12,468 nt of DNA from an uncultured Eubacteriales bacterium (lineage in GTDB: Bacteria; Bacillota; Clostridia; Christensenellales; Borkfalkiaceae), in the NCBI GenBank assembly GCA_958405585.1, contig CATYEP010000044.1, forward strand, positions 1 through 12,468. Direction: 5' to 3'. Each line of letters opens with the position of its first letter. The first letter of the stretch is position 1. The notes under the pieces are model-generated. The model saw only the letters and a list, made by a program, of their open reading frames with translations, made no database searches and was not told the DNA's origin. The position numbers were made by a program, and so were the translations under genes. Below are positions 6,439 through 12,468 of the stretch, piece by piece.

Positions 6439-6467
6439 ATTGTACCATATCCCCCACAGAATTGCAA
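6439..6467 (-). promoter_or_regulatory. Promoter of the deaminase-cyclophilin operon
   Basis: On the minus strand TTGCAA (6467-6462), a 17-bp spacer and TACAAT (6444-6439), about 33 bp before the start codon. It is divergent from the groESL promoter. Confidence 0.75.
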
Positions 6468-6538
6468 GCTCCGACCCAACTTTTTCCCGCCGCCTTTTTT
6501 TCCTCTTTATCTACTCTCCCTCTCCTTTTCTGCATTCG

Positions 6539-6565
6539 TTAGCACTCAACAAAGAAAAGTGCTAA
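6539..6565. promoter_or_regulatory. CIRCE operator 1 (HrcA binding site)
   Basis: TTAGCACTC-N9-AAGTGCTAA, one base off the consensus inverted repeat. It lies 27 bp upstream of the groES -35 box. Confidence 0.93.
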
Positions 6566-6592
6566 ATTTTTCATTTTTTTTCTTTCAAACGT

Positions 6593-6620
6593 TTGACTTT
6601 TCTTTTTTATTGTATATAAT
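6593..6620 (+). promoter_or_regulatory. Sigma-A promoter of groESL
   Basis: TTGACT (6593-6598), 16-bp spacer, TATAAT (6615-6620). It sits between the two CIRCE elements. Confidence 0.88.
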
Positions 6621-6630
6621 ATATAGTAAA

Positions 6631-6657
6631 TTAGCACTCAGAGCTAACAAGTGCTAA
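6631..6657. promoter_or_regulatory. CIRCE operator 2 (HrcA binding site)
   Basis: TTAGCACTC-N9-AAGTGCTAA, the same single mismatch as the first copy. It starts 10 bp after the -10 box, so HrcA bound here would block initiation; it is also part of the 5' leader of the mRNA. Confidence 0.95.
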
Positions 6658-6688
6658 CACTTATTGAAATTTATTGGAGGCGTAACAT

Positions 6689-6973
6689 ATGAACATCAAA
6701 CCTTTATTTGATAAAGTTGTTGTTGAAAGCGTTCAGACCGAAGAAAAAACCAAGAGTGGATTTATTCTTCCGTCTTCTGCACAGGAAAAACCGCAGACGG
6801 CACGTGTCGTTGCTGTCGGCCCCGGGGGAAATGTGGACGGCAAAGACGTGAAAATGGTCGTCAAAGTCGGCGATACCATTCTCTTCTCGAAATATTCGGG
6901 CAGCGAATTCAAAGTGGACGGAAAAGAATTCACAATCATTCGTCAGAGCGACATTCTGGCAATCGTTGAATAA
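6689..6973 (+). CDS. groES: Co-chaperonin GroES (Cpn10)
   Basis: 94 residues, the standard GroES length. It forms the heptameric lid that closes the GroEL folding chamber. The start MNIKPLFDKVVVE is typical, residues about 17-32 form the mobile loop that binds GroEL (KTKSGFILPSS), and VGPGG and DTILFSKYSGSE are family signatures. The start has a GGAGG site 8 nt upstream. It is the first gene of the groESL operon and should be heat-induced through release of HrcA from the two CIRCE sites. groEL follows 25 nt after the stop. Confidence 0.98.
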   Translation: MNIKPLFDKVVVESVQTEEKTKSGFILPSSAQEKPQTARVVAVGPGGNVDGKDVKMVVKVGDTILFSKYSGSEFKVDGKEFTIIRQSDILAIVE

Positions 6974-6998
6974 AGTTTGAATTGGGAGGAAACATATT

Positions 6999-8627
6999 AT
7001 GGCTAAACAGATCAAATACGGAGACGAAGCAAGAAAAGCTTTGGAAAAAGGCGTTAATACCCTTGCCGATACAGTAAAAATCACGCTCGGACCGAAAGGC
7101 AGAAACGTTGTTCTCGATAAAAAGTTCGGAGCACCGCTCATCACGAACGACGGTGTGACCATCGCAAAGGAAATTGAGCTGGAAGATCCGTTTGAAAACA
7201 TGGGCGCTCAGCTCGTCAAAGAAGTTTCCACAAAAACCAACGACGTCGCGGGCGACGGCACCACGACCGCTGTCGTTCTCGCTCAGGCGATCATCCGCGA
7301 AGGATTGAAAAACCTCGCGGCCGGCGCAAACCCGATCATTCTGCGCCGCGGCATCGACAAAGCTGTCGATACAGCCGTTGCGGAAATCAAAAAGATCTCC
7401 AAAACCGTTGACAGCAAAAAAGCTATCGCTCAGGTCGCTTCCATTTCCGCAGGCGATGAAACCGTCGGGCAGCTCATCTCCGACGCTATGGAAAAAGTCG
7501 GCAAAGACGGCGTGATCACTGTCGAAGAAGGCAAGACCATGAACACAGAGCTTACCACCGTCGAAGGTATGCAGTTCGACCGCGGCTATGCTTCCGCTTA
7601 CATGGTTACCAATACGGATAAAATGGAGGCTGTCCTCGACACCCCTTATATTCTTATTACCGATAAGAAAATTTCCAACCTGCAGGAGATCCTGCCGATC
7701 ATCGAACCGCTCGCACAGCAAGGCGCTCGCCTCTTGATCATCGCAGAAGACGTGGAAGGCGATGCACTTGCTGCCCTCATCGTCAATAAACTCAAGGGCG
7801 TGTTCAACTGCGTTGCCGTGAAAGCCCCCGGCTTCGGCGACAGAAGAAAAGCTATGCTCGAAGATATCGCTATCCTTACGGGCGGCACGGTCATTTCTTC
7901 CGACCTCGGTTACGAATTCAAAGACGTCACCCCCGATATGCTCGGCAAAGCGGCTCAGGTCAAAGTTGATAAAGACAACACCACCATCGTCAGCGGCAAC
8001 GGCGATCCTGAAAACATCAAAGCGCGTGTCAACGCTATCAAAGCACAGATCGCGGAAACCACTTCCGATTACGACAGAGAAAAATTGCAGGAACGCCTTG
8101 CAAAACTTGCTGGCGGCGTAGCTGTCATCAACGTCGGTGCTGCAACCGAAGTCGAAATGAAAGAAAAGAAACTCCGCATCGAAGATGCTCTCGCTGCTAC
8201 GCGTGCGGCTGTCGAAGAAGGTATCGTACCCGGCGGCGGCGTTGCTCTGCTCTCCACTTCCGCTGCATTGAAGAAACTCATCAATACGCTGGAAGGCGAT
8301 GAGAAAACCGGTGCTCAGATCATTCTCAAAGCGGTTGAAGAACCGATCCGCCAGATCGCGAAAAACGCAGGCCTGGATGGTTCTGTCATCGTCGAAAAGA
8401 TCATGGCTTCCAAGAAACCCAACTTCGGCTTCGATGCTCTGAAGAACGAGTACACCGATATGGTGGAAAGCGGCATCATCGACCCGACCAAAGTTTCCCG
8501 CAGCGTTTTGCAGAATGCGGCTTCCGTGGCGGCTACCCTGCTCACGACCGAAAGCGTCGTAACAGATATTCCCGCTCCCGAGCCCGCTGCTCCTGCAGCC
8601 GGCGGCGGCATGGGCGGCATGTACTAA
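6999..8627 (+). CDS. groEL: Chaperonin GroEL (Cpn60)
   Basis: 542 residues, the usual size. It is the double-ring ATP-driven folding chamber of the cytoplasm. The ATP site is intact: TLGPKGRNVVLDKK (29-42), TNDGVTIAKEIELEDP (49-64) and the catalytic DGTTT (86-90). The Cpn60 signature AAVEEGIVPGGG lies near residue 405, and the tail ends in a short GGGMGGMY. A GGGAGG site precedes the ATG. The coding sequence is GC-richer at third positions (many ATC, GTC, GCT and CTC codons) than the leader, consistent with high expression. A strong terminator follows 32 nt after the stop. Confidence 0.99.
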   Translation: MAKQIKYGDEARKALEKGVNTLADTVKITLGPKGRNVVLDKKFGAPLITNDGVTIAKEIELEDPFENMGAQLVKEVSTKTNDVAGDGTTTAVVLAQAIIREGLKNLAAGANPIILRRGIDKAVDTAVAEIKKISKTVDSKKAIAQVASISAGDETVGQLISDAMEKVGKDGVITVEEGKTMNTELTTVEGMQFDRGYASAYMVTNTDKMEAVLDTPYILITDKKISNLQEILPIIEPLAQQGARLLIIAEDVEGDALAALIVNKLKGVFNCVAVKAPGFGDRRKAMLEDIAILTGGTVISSDLGYEFKDVTPDMLGKAAQVKVDKDNTTIVSGNGDPENIKARVNAIKAQIAETTSDYDREKLQERLAKLAGGVAVINVGAATEVEMKEKKLRIEDALAATRAAVEEGIVPGGGVALLSTSAALKKLINTLEGDEKTGAQIILKAVEEPIRQIAKNAGLDGSVIVEKIMASKKPNFGFDALKNEYTDMVESGIIDPTKVSRSVLQNAASVAATLLTTESVVTDIPAPEPAAPAAGGGMGGMY

Positions 8628-8659
8628 GCCGAATAAATCAAATCAATATAAACAATAGT

Positions 8660-8689
8660 AAATCTCCCCGCTTCTGCGGGGAGATTTTT
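8660..8689 (+). terminator. Intrinsic terminator of groESL
   Basis: Stem AAATCTCCCCGC / GCGGGGAGATTT with loop TTCT, ending in five T residues. Confidence 0.93.
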
Positions 8690-8710
8690 ACTTGGGCCTA
8701 AAGCGCACGG

Positions 8711-9169
8711 TTACCTGCGCAGTGCCTTAAGCGCCATACAAAATTCGCCTTTATCACACAAGTAAGCCTTATTCTTATTGCTTCTTTTCTGCCCTTCTCT
8801 GATTTTTTCCGCTTTCTTCTTTGAACGGATCATTATACTTAACCATGCTTATTTAATCCGTGATCAAATCTTCGTATTTATGATTGCGGGTATAATTTGG
8901 CTATGGCTTACTTGTTTTCGTTTGTCATGCATATATAATAGACCCAACCCCAAAAACTTCAGTTTCGGTATTTGTATTTCTGATGAGCTTACCGCCCGAA
9001 TATTATCATTGTACGCTTTCCTTTCAGGTTTTTCTTGAAAGAAGGTACATTCTCGTTCGGCGGTATCCTTACCAACATATGTATGTTATGCGGTCTGGCA
9101 TTGCGGCGCTTCAACAGCTTCTTTTACTATAGATACCATTGCCGGTCGCTTCCACTGTATTATGGGAGT
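8711..9169 (-). pseudogene. Possible decayed gene, family unknown
   Basis: The roughly 535 bases between the groESL and galactose-operon terminators hold no intact gene. On the minus strand one reading frame runs from 9169 to a final TAA at 8713-8711 with only three internal stops in about 150 codons and no frameshift. Its segments read as plausible protein (for example VSIVKEAVEAPQ, KFLGLGLLYMHDKRKQ, CDKGEFCMALKALRR). I do not recognise the family. The strand is purine-rich, which by itself yields Lys/Glu-rich translations, so this could be chance. No repeats, tRNA or mobile-element ends were seen here. Confidence 0.2.
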
Positions 9170-9225
9170 TCATTCTTATCCATGGTAATAAACCTTTTAT
9201 TTTTCCTCAGCGAGTGGTTGCAGTA

Positions 9226-9272
9226 AACAAAAGAAACGCCTGCCTGCGCTTAATTTGCGCAGGCAGGCGTTT
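9226..9272 (-). terminator. Intrinsic terminator of the galK-galM-yfcE operon
   Basis: Perfect 16-bp inverted repeat (core ACGCCTGCCTGCGC / GCGCAGGCAGGCGT) with a 7-nt loop. On the minus strand the stem ends in TTT and runs into CTTTTGTTT. It lies 40 nt after the yfcE stop. The plus side lacks a T tract, so it is directional. Confidence 0.88.
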
Positions 9273-9312
9273 AAAAACTGTATATAACTTTACAGCACGT
9301 TCCGCCTTTTCA

Positions 9313-9852
9313 TTACTCGATTTTCATACGGGAAATTTCCTTTCCTTCAATGTCTTTTAAAATCAGCTCAGCATTCTCCAATACGAGATAACTTTTGGGC
9401 GTTCCGCCTTTCGGCAAAGAGATGGAGCCGCAATTCGCCACAACAAGCTCTCCGACGCGGCGGATAAAACCTGTATGATAATGCCCGTAAAGAAATGCGT
9501 TACCGCAATTTTTCGGCAAATTATCGATACAAAACCGATCGCCGTGCTGCAAAAAGATCTTTTTTCCGCAGTCAAAAATTACCGCTTCCGAAACAAACTC
9601 AAAATCTGAGATCAAGGTGTCCACGTCGCTGTCACAATTTCCTTTCACGACCGTCAGCTTCTTCGCCAGCCCGTTCAAAACGGCGGCCACACCCATCGGA
9701 TCATACTCCTTCGGCAAAGGATTGCGGGGACCGTGATTATAAATATCCCCCAGCAATACCAGCTGATCCGCTTGTTCGGCTTTAAACCTTTCCGCTACTT
9801 TTTCCGCATAATACTTCGACCCGTGTATATCCGATGCGATCAAAAATTTCAT
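9313..9852 (-). CDS. yfcE: YfcE-type metallophosphodiesterase (MJ0936 family)
   Basis: 179 residues against about 184 for Escherichia coli YfcE, with clear similarity along the whole length. It is a manganese-type metallophosphoesterase that acts on small phosphodiesters in vitro; its natural substrate is not established in the family. Metal ligands: D8 and H10 (ASDIHG), D36 (LLGDIYNHGPRN), N72 (GNCDSDVD), H103 (LQHGD), H124 and H126 (YGHYH). The frame extends 36 codons further upstream (to 9960) but that part is Lys/Arg-rich and overlaps the hairpin after galM. The conserved MKFLIASDIHG marks the true start at 9852, with GGAG about 13 nt upstream. It is the last gene of the galactose unit, 114 nt after galM. 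Its link to galactose use is unexplained. Confidence 0.93.
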   Translation of the reverse strand: MKFLIASDIHGSKYYAEKVAERFKAEQADQLVLLGDIYNHGPRNPLPKEYDPMGVAAVLNGLAKKLTVVKGNCDSDVDTLISDFEFVSEAVIFDCGKKIFLQHGDRFCIDNLPKNCGNAFLYGHYHTGFIRRVGELVVANCGSISLPKGGTPKSYLVLENAELILKDIEGKEISRMKIE

Positions 9853-9926
9853 AAACGCTTTTCTTCTCCGATCTTTTACCTTCCCCGAACCCTTTCGTTT
9901 TGTCGGTTGTTTTTTGTCAGAATTGC

Positions 9927-9959
9927 TGCCGCGGAGCACAAACTTTGCGCTCCGCGGCA
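9927..9959. other. Stable hairpin between galM and yfcE, without a U tract
   Basis: TGCCGCGGAGC / GCTCCGCGGCA, an 11-bp perfect stem with an 11-nt loop, 8 nt after the galM stop. Neither strand continues into a T run. It may be a weak terminator or an mRNA-stabilising or processing element that sets lower yfcE expression. Confidence 0.6.
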
Positions 9960-9966
9960 TTTCAAA

Positions 9967-11016
9967 CTATTTTACAATAAATTTATACGCCGTGACCGAA
10001 TGATAAATTTTGTTCTTTTCAAACATACAATCACCCACAGCCGCATACGCCGGCACATTCACACTGTTGGGAATGTACTGCGTTTCCATGCAGAATCCGT
10101 AATTTCGATTGTAAAAACCGGATTTTCCTTTTTGACTCAGCCCGTTACCCGTATACAACTGCACCGCAGGCATATCTGTATACACTTCCATTGTCAGACC
10201 GCTCCGTTCGCTTTCCGCTTCCGCGATCTTCCCATAAGCGCCAGCAGCCTTATTCAATACAAAATTAACGTCATAACCGTCCTGCACACGAATGTCCGGA
10301 TCTTCATCGTCCCCGATGCGTTCGCCGATCCTGTGCGCCTTGCGGAAATCAAAAGGCGTTCCCGTCACGTCGCGGAATTCGCCGTGCGGTATAAGCGTCT
10401 CGTCCGTCGGAGTGATCCTGTCCGCATCAACCGTCAGAAAAGTATCCAGTACGTTGCCGCTGCCTTCTCCGTCCAGATTAAAATAAGCATGATTGGTCAT
10501 ATTGATCGGCGTCTTTTTGTCAGCCATCGCCGTATATTCAATTTTAAGCTCTCCGCCGACCAACGTATAGCAAACCTGTACGCGCAGATTGCCCGGATAA
10601 TTTTCTTCCCCGTCTGCACTGACCGTACTCAACGCCAAAGTATTGCCGTCATGTCCTTCAAATACATAATTCCAGATCTTCTTATCAAAGCCGACCTTCC
10701 CACCATGCAGGTGATTTCCCCTGTCATTGCAATACAACTGATATTCTTCCCCGTCTACAACGAGATGCCCTTTGTCGATACGATTGCCGAAACGGCCGAT
10801 CAGCGCGCCAAGATATCCGCTGTTTCTTTCATAACTCGCTACATCATCATACCCCAAAACTACATCGATCAGTTTCCCTTCACGGTTCGCTATCTTCAAC
10901 GACTGAATAATTCCGCCATAGTTCAGGATCGTCGCTTCGTTCGCGCCGTCTTTGATCTTGAACGCAAGGACATCCCTTCCGTCCGACGTTTTACCGAATA
11001 CGCTCGCGTGTATCAT
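9967..11016 (-). CDS. galM: Aldose 1-epimerase (galactose mutarotase)
   Basis: Interconverts alpha and beta anomers of galactose or glucose, feeding galactokinase. 349 residues, the usual length. With numbering from 11016, catalytic residues are H104 (NHLHGG), acid H176 (TNHAYFNL), D249 (GYDVNF) and base E311 (METQ); the R-F-G-N-R segment near 75-79 is also conserved. Two in-frame ATGs exist, at 11022 and 11016. The AGGAGG site (11029-11024) is only 1 nt from the first but an ideal 7 nt from the second, so 11016 is chosen. There is no signal peptide, so it is cytoplasmic. It follows galK by 36 nt and is surely cotranscribed with it. Confidence 0.95.
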   Translation of the reverse strand: MIHASVFGKTSDGRDVLAFKIKDGANEATILNYGGIIQSLKIANREGKLIDVVLGYDDVASYERNSGYLGALIGRFGNRIDKGHLVVDGEEYQLYCNDRGNHLHGGKVGFDKKIWNYVFEGHDGNTLALSTVSADGEENYPGNLRVQVCYTLVGGELKIEYTAMADKKTPINMTNHAYFNLDGEGSGNVLDTFLTVDADRITPTDETLIPHGEFRDVTGTPFDFRKAHRIGERIGDDEDPDIRVQDGYDVNFVLNKAAGAYGKIAEAESERSGLTMEVYTDMPAVQLYTGNGLSQKGKSGFYNRNYGFCMETQYIPNSVNVPAYAAVGDCMFEKNKIYHSVTAYKFIVK

Positions 11017-11023
11017 AACCATT

Positions 11024-11029
11024 CCTCCT
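11024..11029 (-). promoter_or_regulatory. Ribosome binding site that selects the galM start
   Basis: AGGAGG on the minus strand lies 1 nt from the ATG at 11022 and 7 nt from the ATG at 11016. The spacing favours the second ATG and removes two residues from the longest frame. Confidence 0.75.
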
Positions 11030-11052
11030 TTTTTCCGATTCTTTCGCTTTTA

Positions 11053-12282
11053 TTACATTAACTCCGAAAGCTCCAACCTGGTCGCTCCCGGTATACGGAC
11101 GCTCGCCGTAAACACGTTGTCATTCCCAAAAACTTTACGCATTTGAGCAACATATTTCTCAACTTCCGCATCCGCAAGGTATGCCAGTATCGTCCCCGCA
11201 AATCCGCCGCCGTGTACACGCACAGCTCCGTCTTTGATCAGTCGCTCTGACATATGTATCGCCAACGCCACAGGCTGTTCTACACTCCCGGGCACATAAC
11301 AATTCTGCAAACAGTTTAAACTGCTTATCCCGGATTCTCCGATCGCTTTCAGAAAATCGGAAATCCTTCCGTTTTTCAGCGCCTCGGCCGCCGCATCTAC
11401 GCGGTCGTTCTCTTCATAAAAATGAAACGCGCGCAAAATCGCTCTTTCCGAAACTTTCCCGCGAAGCTGCCCGATCCCGTCAAAAAATTCTTCATACGGC
11501 AAATCGCGCAGGCATTTTTTACCAAAACATGCTGCAACTTCCAGCATTTCCGTTTTGATCGCCGCGTAATGCTCCGTCAACGCCGCATGCGATCCGCCCG
11601 TATTTGTGATAACAAGCGTATATCCCGCCGCAGGCTTTAATTCCTCGATCACTGGTTTGCTCGGATCGTTGAAATCAATTTTGTTGATTCCACCCAACGA
11701 AATTCCCGACTGATCCAAAAGGCCGCACGGTTTCCCGAAATATACGTTCTCCGCATATTGCGATATGATCGCTTTATCCACTTTGTTCAGTTTCCCATCC
11801 AGATACATCCGGTTCAGGATCTCGCACACCAGCAATTCGAACGCCGCAGACGACGAAACTCCCGCGCCGCGAAATACCGTGCTTTCTGTATATGCGGAAA
11901 ATCCTCCGACTTCCATTCCCCGGTCCCGTATCGCTTTCACTATCCCGCGCACCAATGCTACGCTCTTGCCGTATTCTTTCGGATTAACGTCCAGCTTATT
12001 TATATTCAACTCAAACGGCGGAAATCCTGCCGAATGAATACAGATCATCCCGTCCGTACGCTTCTTTACCGCCGCCAGAATGTCACAACTGATCGCGGCA
12101 ACGATCACTTTTCCGTGATTGTGATCGGTATGATTGCCGATAATTTCCGCCCTTCCCGAAGACGAATACCATTCTTCAGGCTCGCCTCCCATATTCTTCC
12201 TGAATTGCTCAGCAACCGCCTTGACCCGCTTTTTCAACGCCGCTGTGTCCGTTCCTGCGCCATAAAGATCTTTGATTTGCAT
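11053..12282 (-). CDS. galK: Galactokinase (GHMP kinase family), GNHTDH variant
   Basis: Phosphorylates galactose to galactose-1-phosphate with ATP in the cytoplasm; 409 residues, in the normal range. GHMP-kinase motifs are in order: SGRAEIIGNHTDHNHG (42-57), the galactokinase signature; GAGVSSSAAFE (139-149), the phosphate loop; catalytic D190 in GLLDQSGISLGG; and VHGGGFAGTI (356-365). The signature differs from the classical GEHTDY: the substrate-side Glu is N50 and Tyr is H54. I recall such GNHTDH forms among clostridial galactokinases, so it is probably a subfamily trait, but sugar preference could differ. The start has an AGGAAAGGG site. It is first in the operon with galM and yfcE. No galT or galE is in view. 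Confidence 0.93.
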   Translation of the reverse strand: MQIKDLYGAGTDTAALKKRVKAVAEQFRKNMGGEPEEWYSSSGRAEIIGNHTDHNHGKVIVAAISCDILAAVKKRTDGMICIHSAGFPPFELNINKLDVNPKEYGKSVALVRGIVKAIRDRGMEVGGFSAYTESTVFRGAGVSSSAAFELLVCEILNRMYLDGKLNKVDKAIISQYAENVYFGKPCGLLDQSGISLGGINKIDFNDPSKPVIEELKPAAGYTLVITNTGGSHAALTEHYAAIKTEMLEVAACFGKKCLRDLPYEEFFDGIGQLRGKVSERAILRAFHFYEENDRVDAAAEALKNGRISDFLKAIGESGISSLNCLQNCYVPGSVEQPVALAIHMSERLIKDGAVRVHGGGFAGTILAYLADAEVEKYVAQMRKVFGNDNVFTASVRIPGATRLELSELM

Positions 12283-12334
12283 CTCGATTCCCTTTCCTGT
12301 TTTTAAACGCTCCCTTTTCCTTATTCTTTAAAAT

Positions 12335-12367
12335 AATAAAGAGAGAACGTTTCGCTCTCTCTTTATT
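12335..12367 (-). promoter_or_regulatory. Hairpin overlapping the galK -10 box and transcription start
   Basis: 15-bp inverted repeat with a 3-nt loop (AATAAAGAGAGAACG at 12335-12349, CGCTCTCTCTTTATT at 12353-12367); in minus-strand RNA all positions pair, one as G-U. Its outer arm includes part of the -10 box. It could be an operator, a 5'-end structure of the galK mRNA, or the terminator of the upstream gene. Confidence 0.55.
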
Positions 12368-12393
12368 ATAACATTTTCCGCTCGGCATTGCAA
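12365..12393 (-). promoter_or_regulatory. Promoter of the galK operon
   Basis: On the minus strand TTGCAA (12393-12388), 17-bp spacer and perfect TATAAT (12370-12365). Transcription should begin near 12358, inside the inverted repeat. Confidence 0.75.
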
Positions 12394-12419
12394 CGGATTT
12401 TTTTATTTATTTCATGAAT

Positions 12420-12468
12420 TTATCCACACGGCACAACATCCGTTCCAATCATCAGACGAACTGCTCCC
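12420..12468 (-). CDS. C-terminal end of an upstream gene, possibly a LacI-family regulator
   Basis: Only the last 15 codons fit in the window: they read AVRLMIGTDVVPCG before a TAA at 12422-12420. The V-R-L-M-I-G-T pattern is reminiscent of the C-terminal strand of LacI/GalR-type regulators, and a sugar regulator would fit next to galK. With so little sequence the frame and the family are both tentative; nothing else marks this as coding. Confidence 0.35.
   Translation of the reverse strand, partial: GAVRLMIGTDVVPCG

Noticed and set aside
6936..7721. Minus-strand open frame of 261 codons opposite groEL
   Set aside because: Shadow of the strongly biased groEL codon use; no ribosome site and no recognisable domain.
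8778..9038. Plus-strand hydrophobic open frame of 86 codons, possible membrane protein
   Set aside because: The pyrimidine-rich strand gives Phe/Leu/Ile-rich translations by composition alone. There is no ribosome site, and it is antisense to the better, though still weak, minus-strand frame.
9853..9960. 36-codon N-terminal extension of the YfcE phosphodiesterase
   Set aside because: It overlaps the post-galM hairpin, is Lys/Arg-rich without family similarity, and the conserved metal-binding N-terminus begins at the internal ATG at 9852.
9733..11061. Long plus-strand open frame (442 codons) opposite galM and yfcE
   Set aside because: It runs antisense across galM, which has intact catalytic motifs, and continues into the yfcE start. 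The translation is Arg/Ile/His-rich with no domain pattern, as expected of an antisense shadow.

Overview
The window reads as chromosome of an anaerobic, low-to-mid GC Gram-positive bacterium of the class Clostridia. The reasons are a Spo0A sporulation regulator, a large SRP RNA of the Firmicutes type, groESL controlled by two CIRCE operators, an LTA-synthase-family enzyme, strong AGGAGG-like ribosome sites and sigma-A type promoters. The diverged proteins suggest an uncultured gut lineage, but the exact taxon is inference. Most genes are on the minus strand; only the SRP RNA and groESL run on the plus strand.

Layout. 1-2214 (minus): LTA-synthase-like phosphoglycerol transferase, 3' end cut by the window edge. 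2353-2701 (plus): SRP RNA with promoter and terminator. 2702-2991: non-coding stretch with three 20-bp repeats. 2992-4232 (minus): spo0A plus a small unknown gene, with promoter and terminator; a perfect 0A box lies upstream. 4339-5154 (minus): short M19-type dipeptidase. 5311-6467 (minus): dCMP deaminase-cyclophilin operon. 6539-8689 (plus): groES-groEL with two CIRCE elements around the promoter. 8690-9225: no intact gene, possibly a decayed one. 9226-12393 (minus): galK-galM-yfcE operon. 12420-12468 (minus): last codons of an upstream gene, possibly a LacI-family regulator.

How the genes work together. GalM and GalK are the first two steps of galactose use; galT and galE are not in the window. 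The SRP RNA, LtaS-like protein, chaperonin, deaminase and cyclophilin are housekeeping functions. The spo0A unit is the sporulation or stationary-phase control point.

The most notable observation is that Spo0A keeps an apparently intact DNA-binding effector domain, but its receiver domain has Gly in place of the phospho-accepting Asp and has lost the acidic pair. This suggests phosphorylation-independent control. A second cross-window pattern is that four separate promoters have the same non-consensus -35 hexamer TTGCAA exactly 17 bp from the -10. No defence system, CRISPR array, prophage or insertion sequence was seen.
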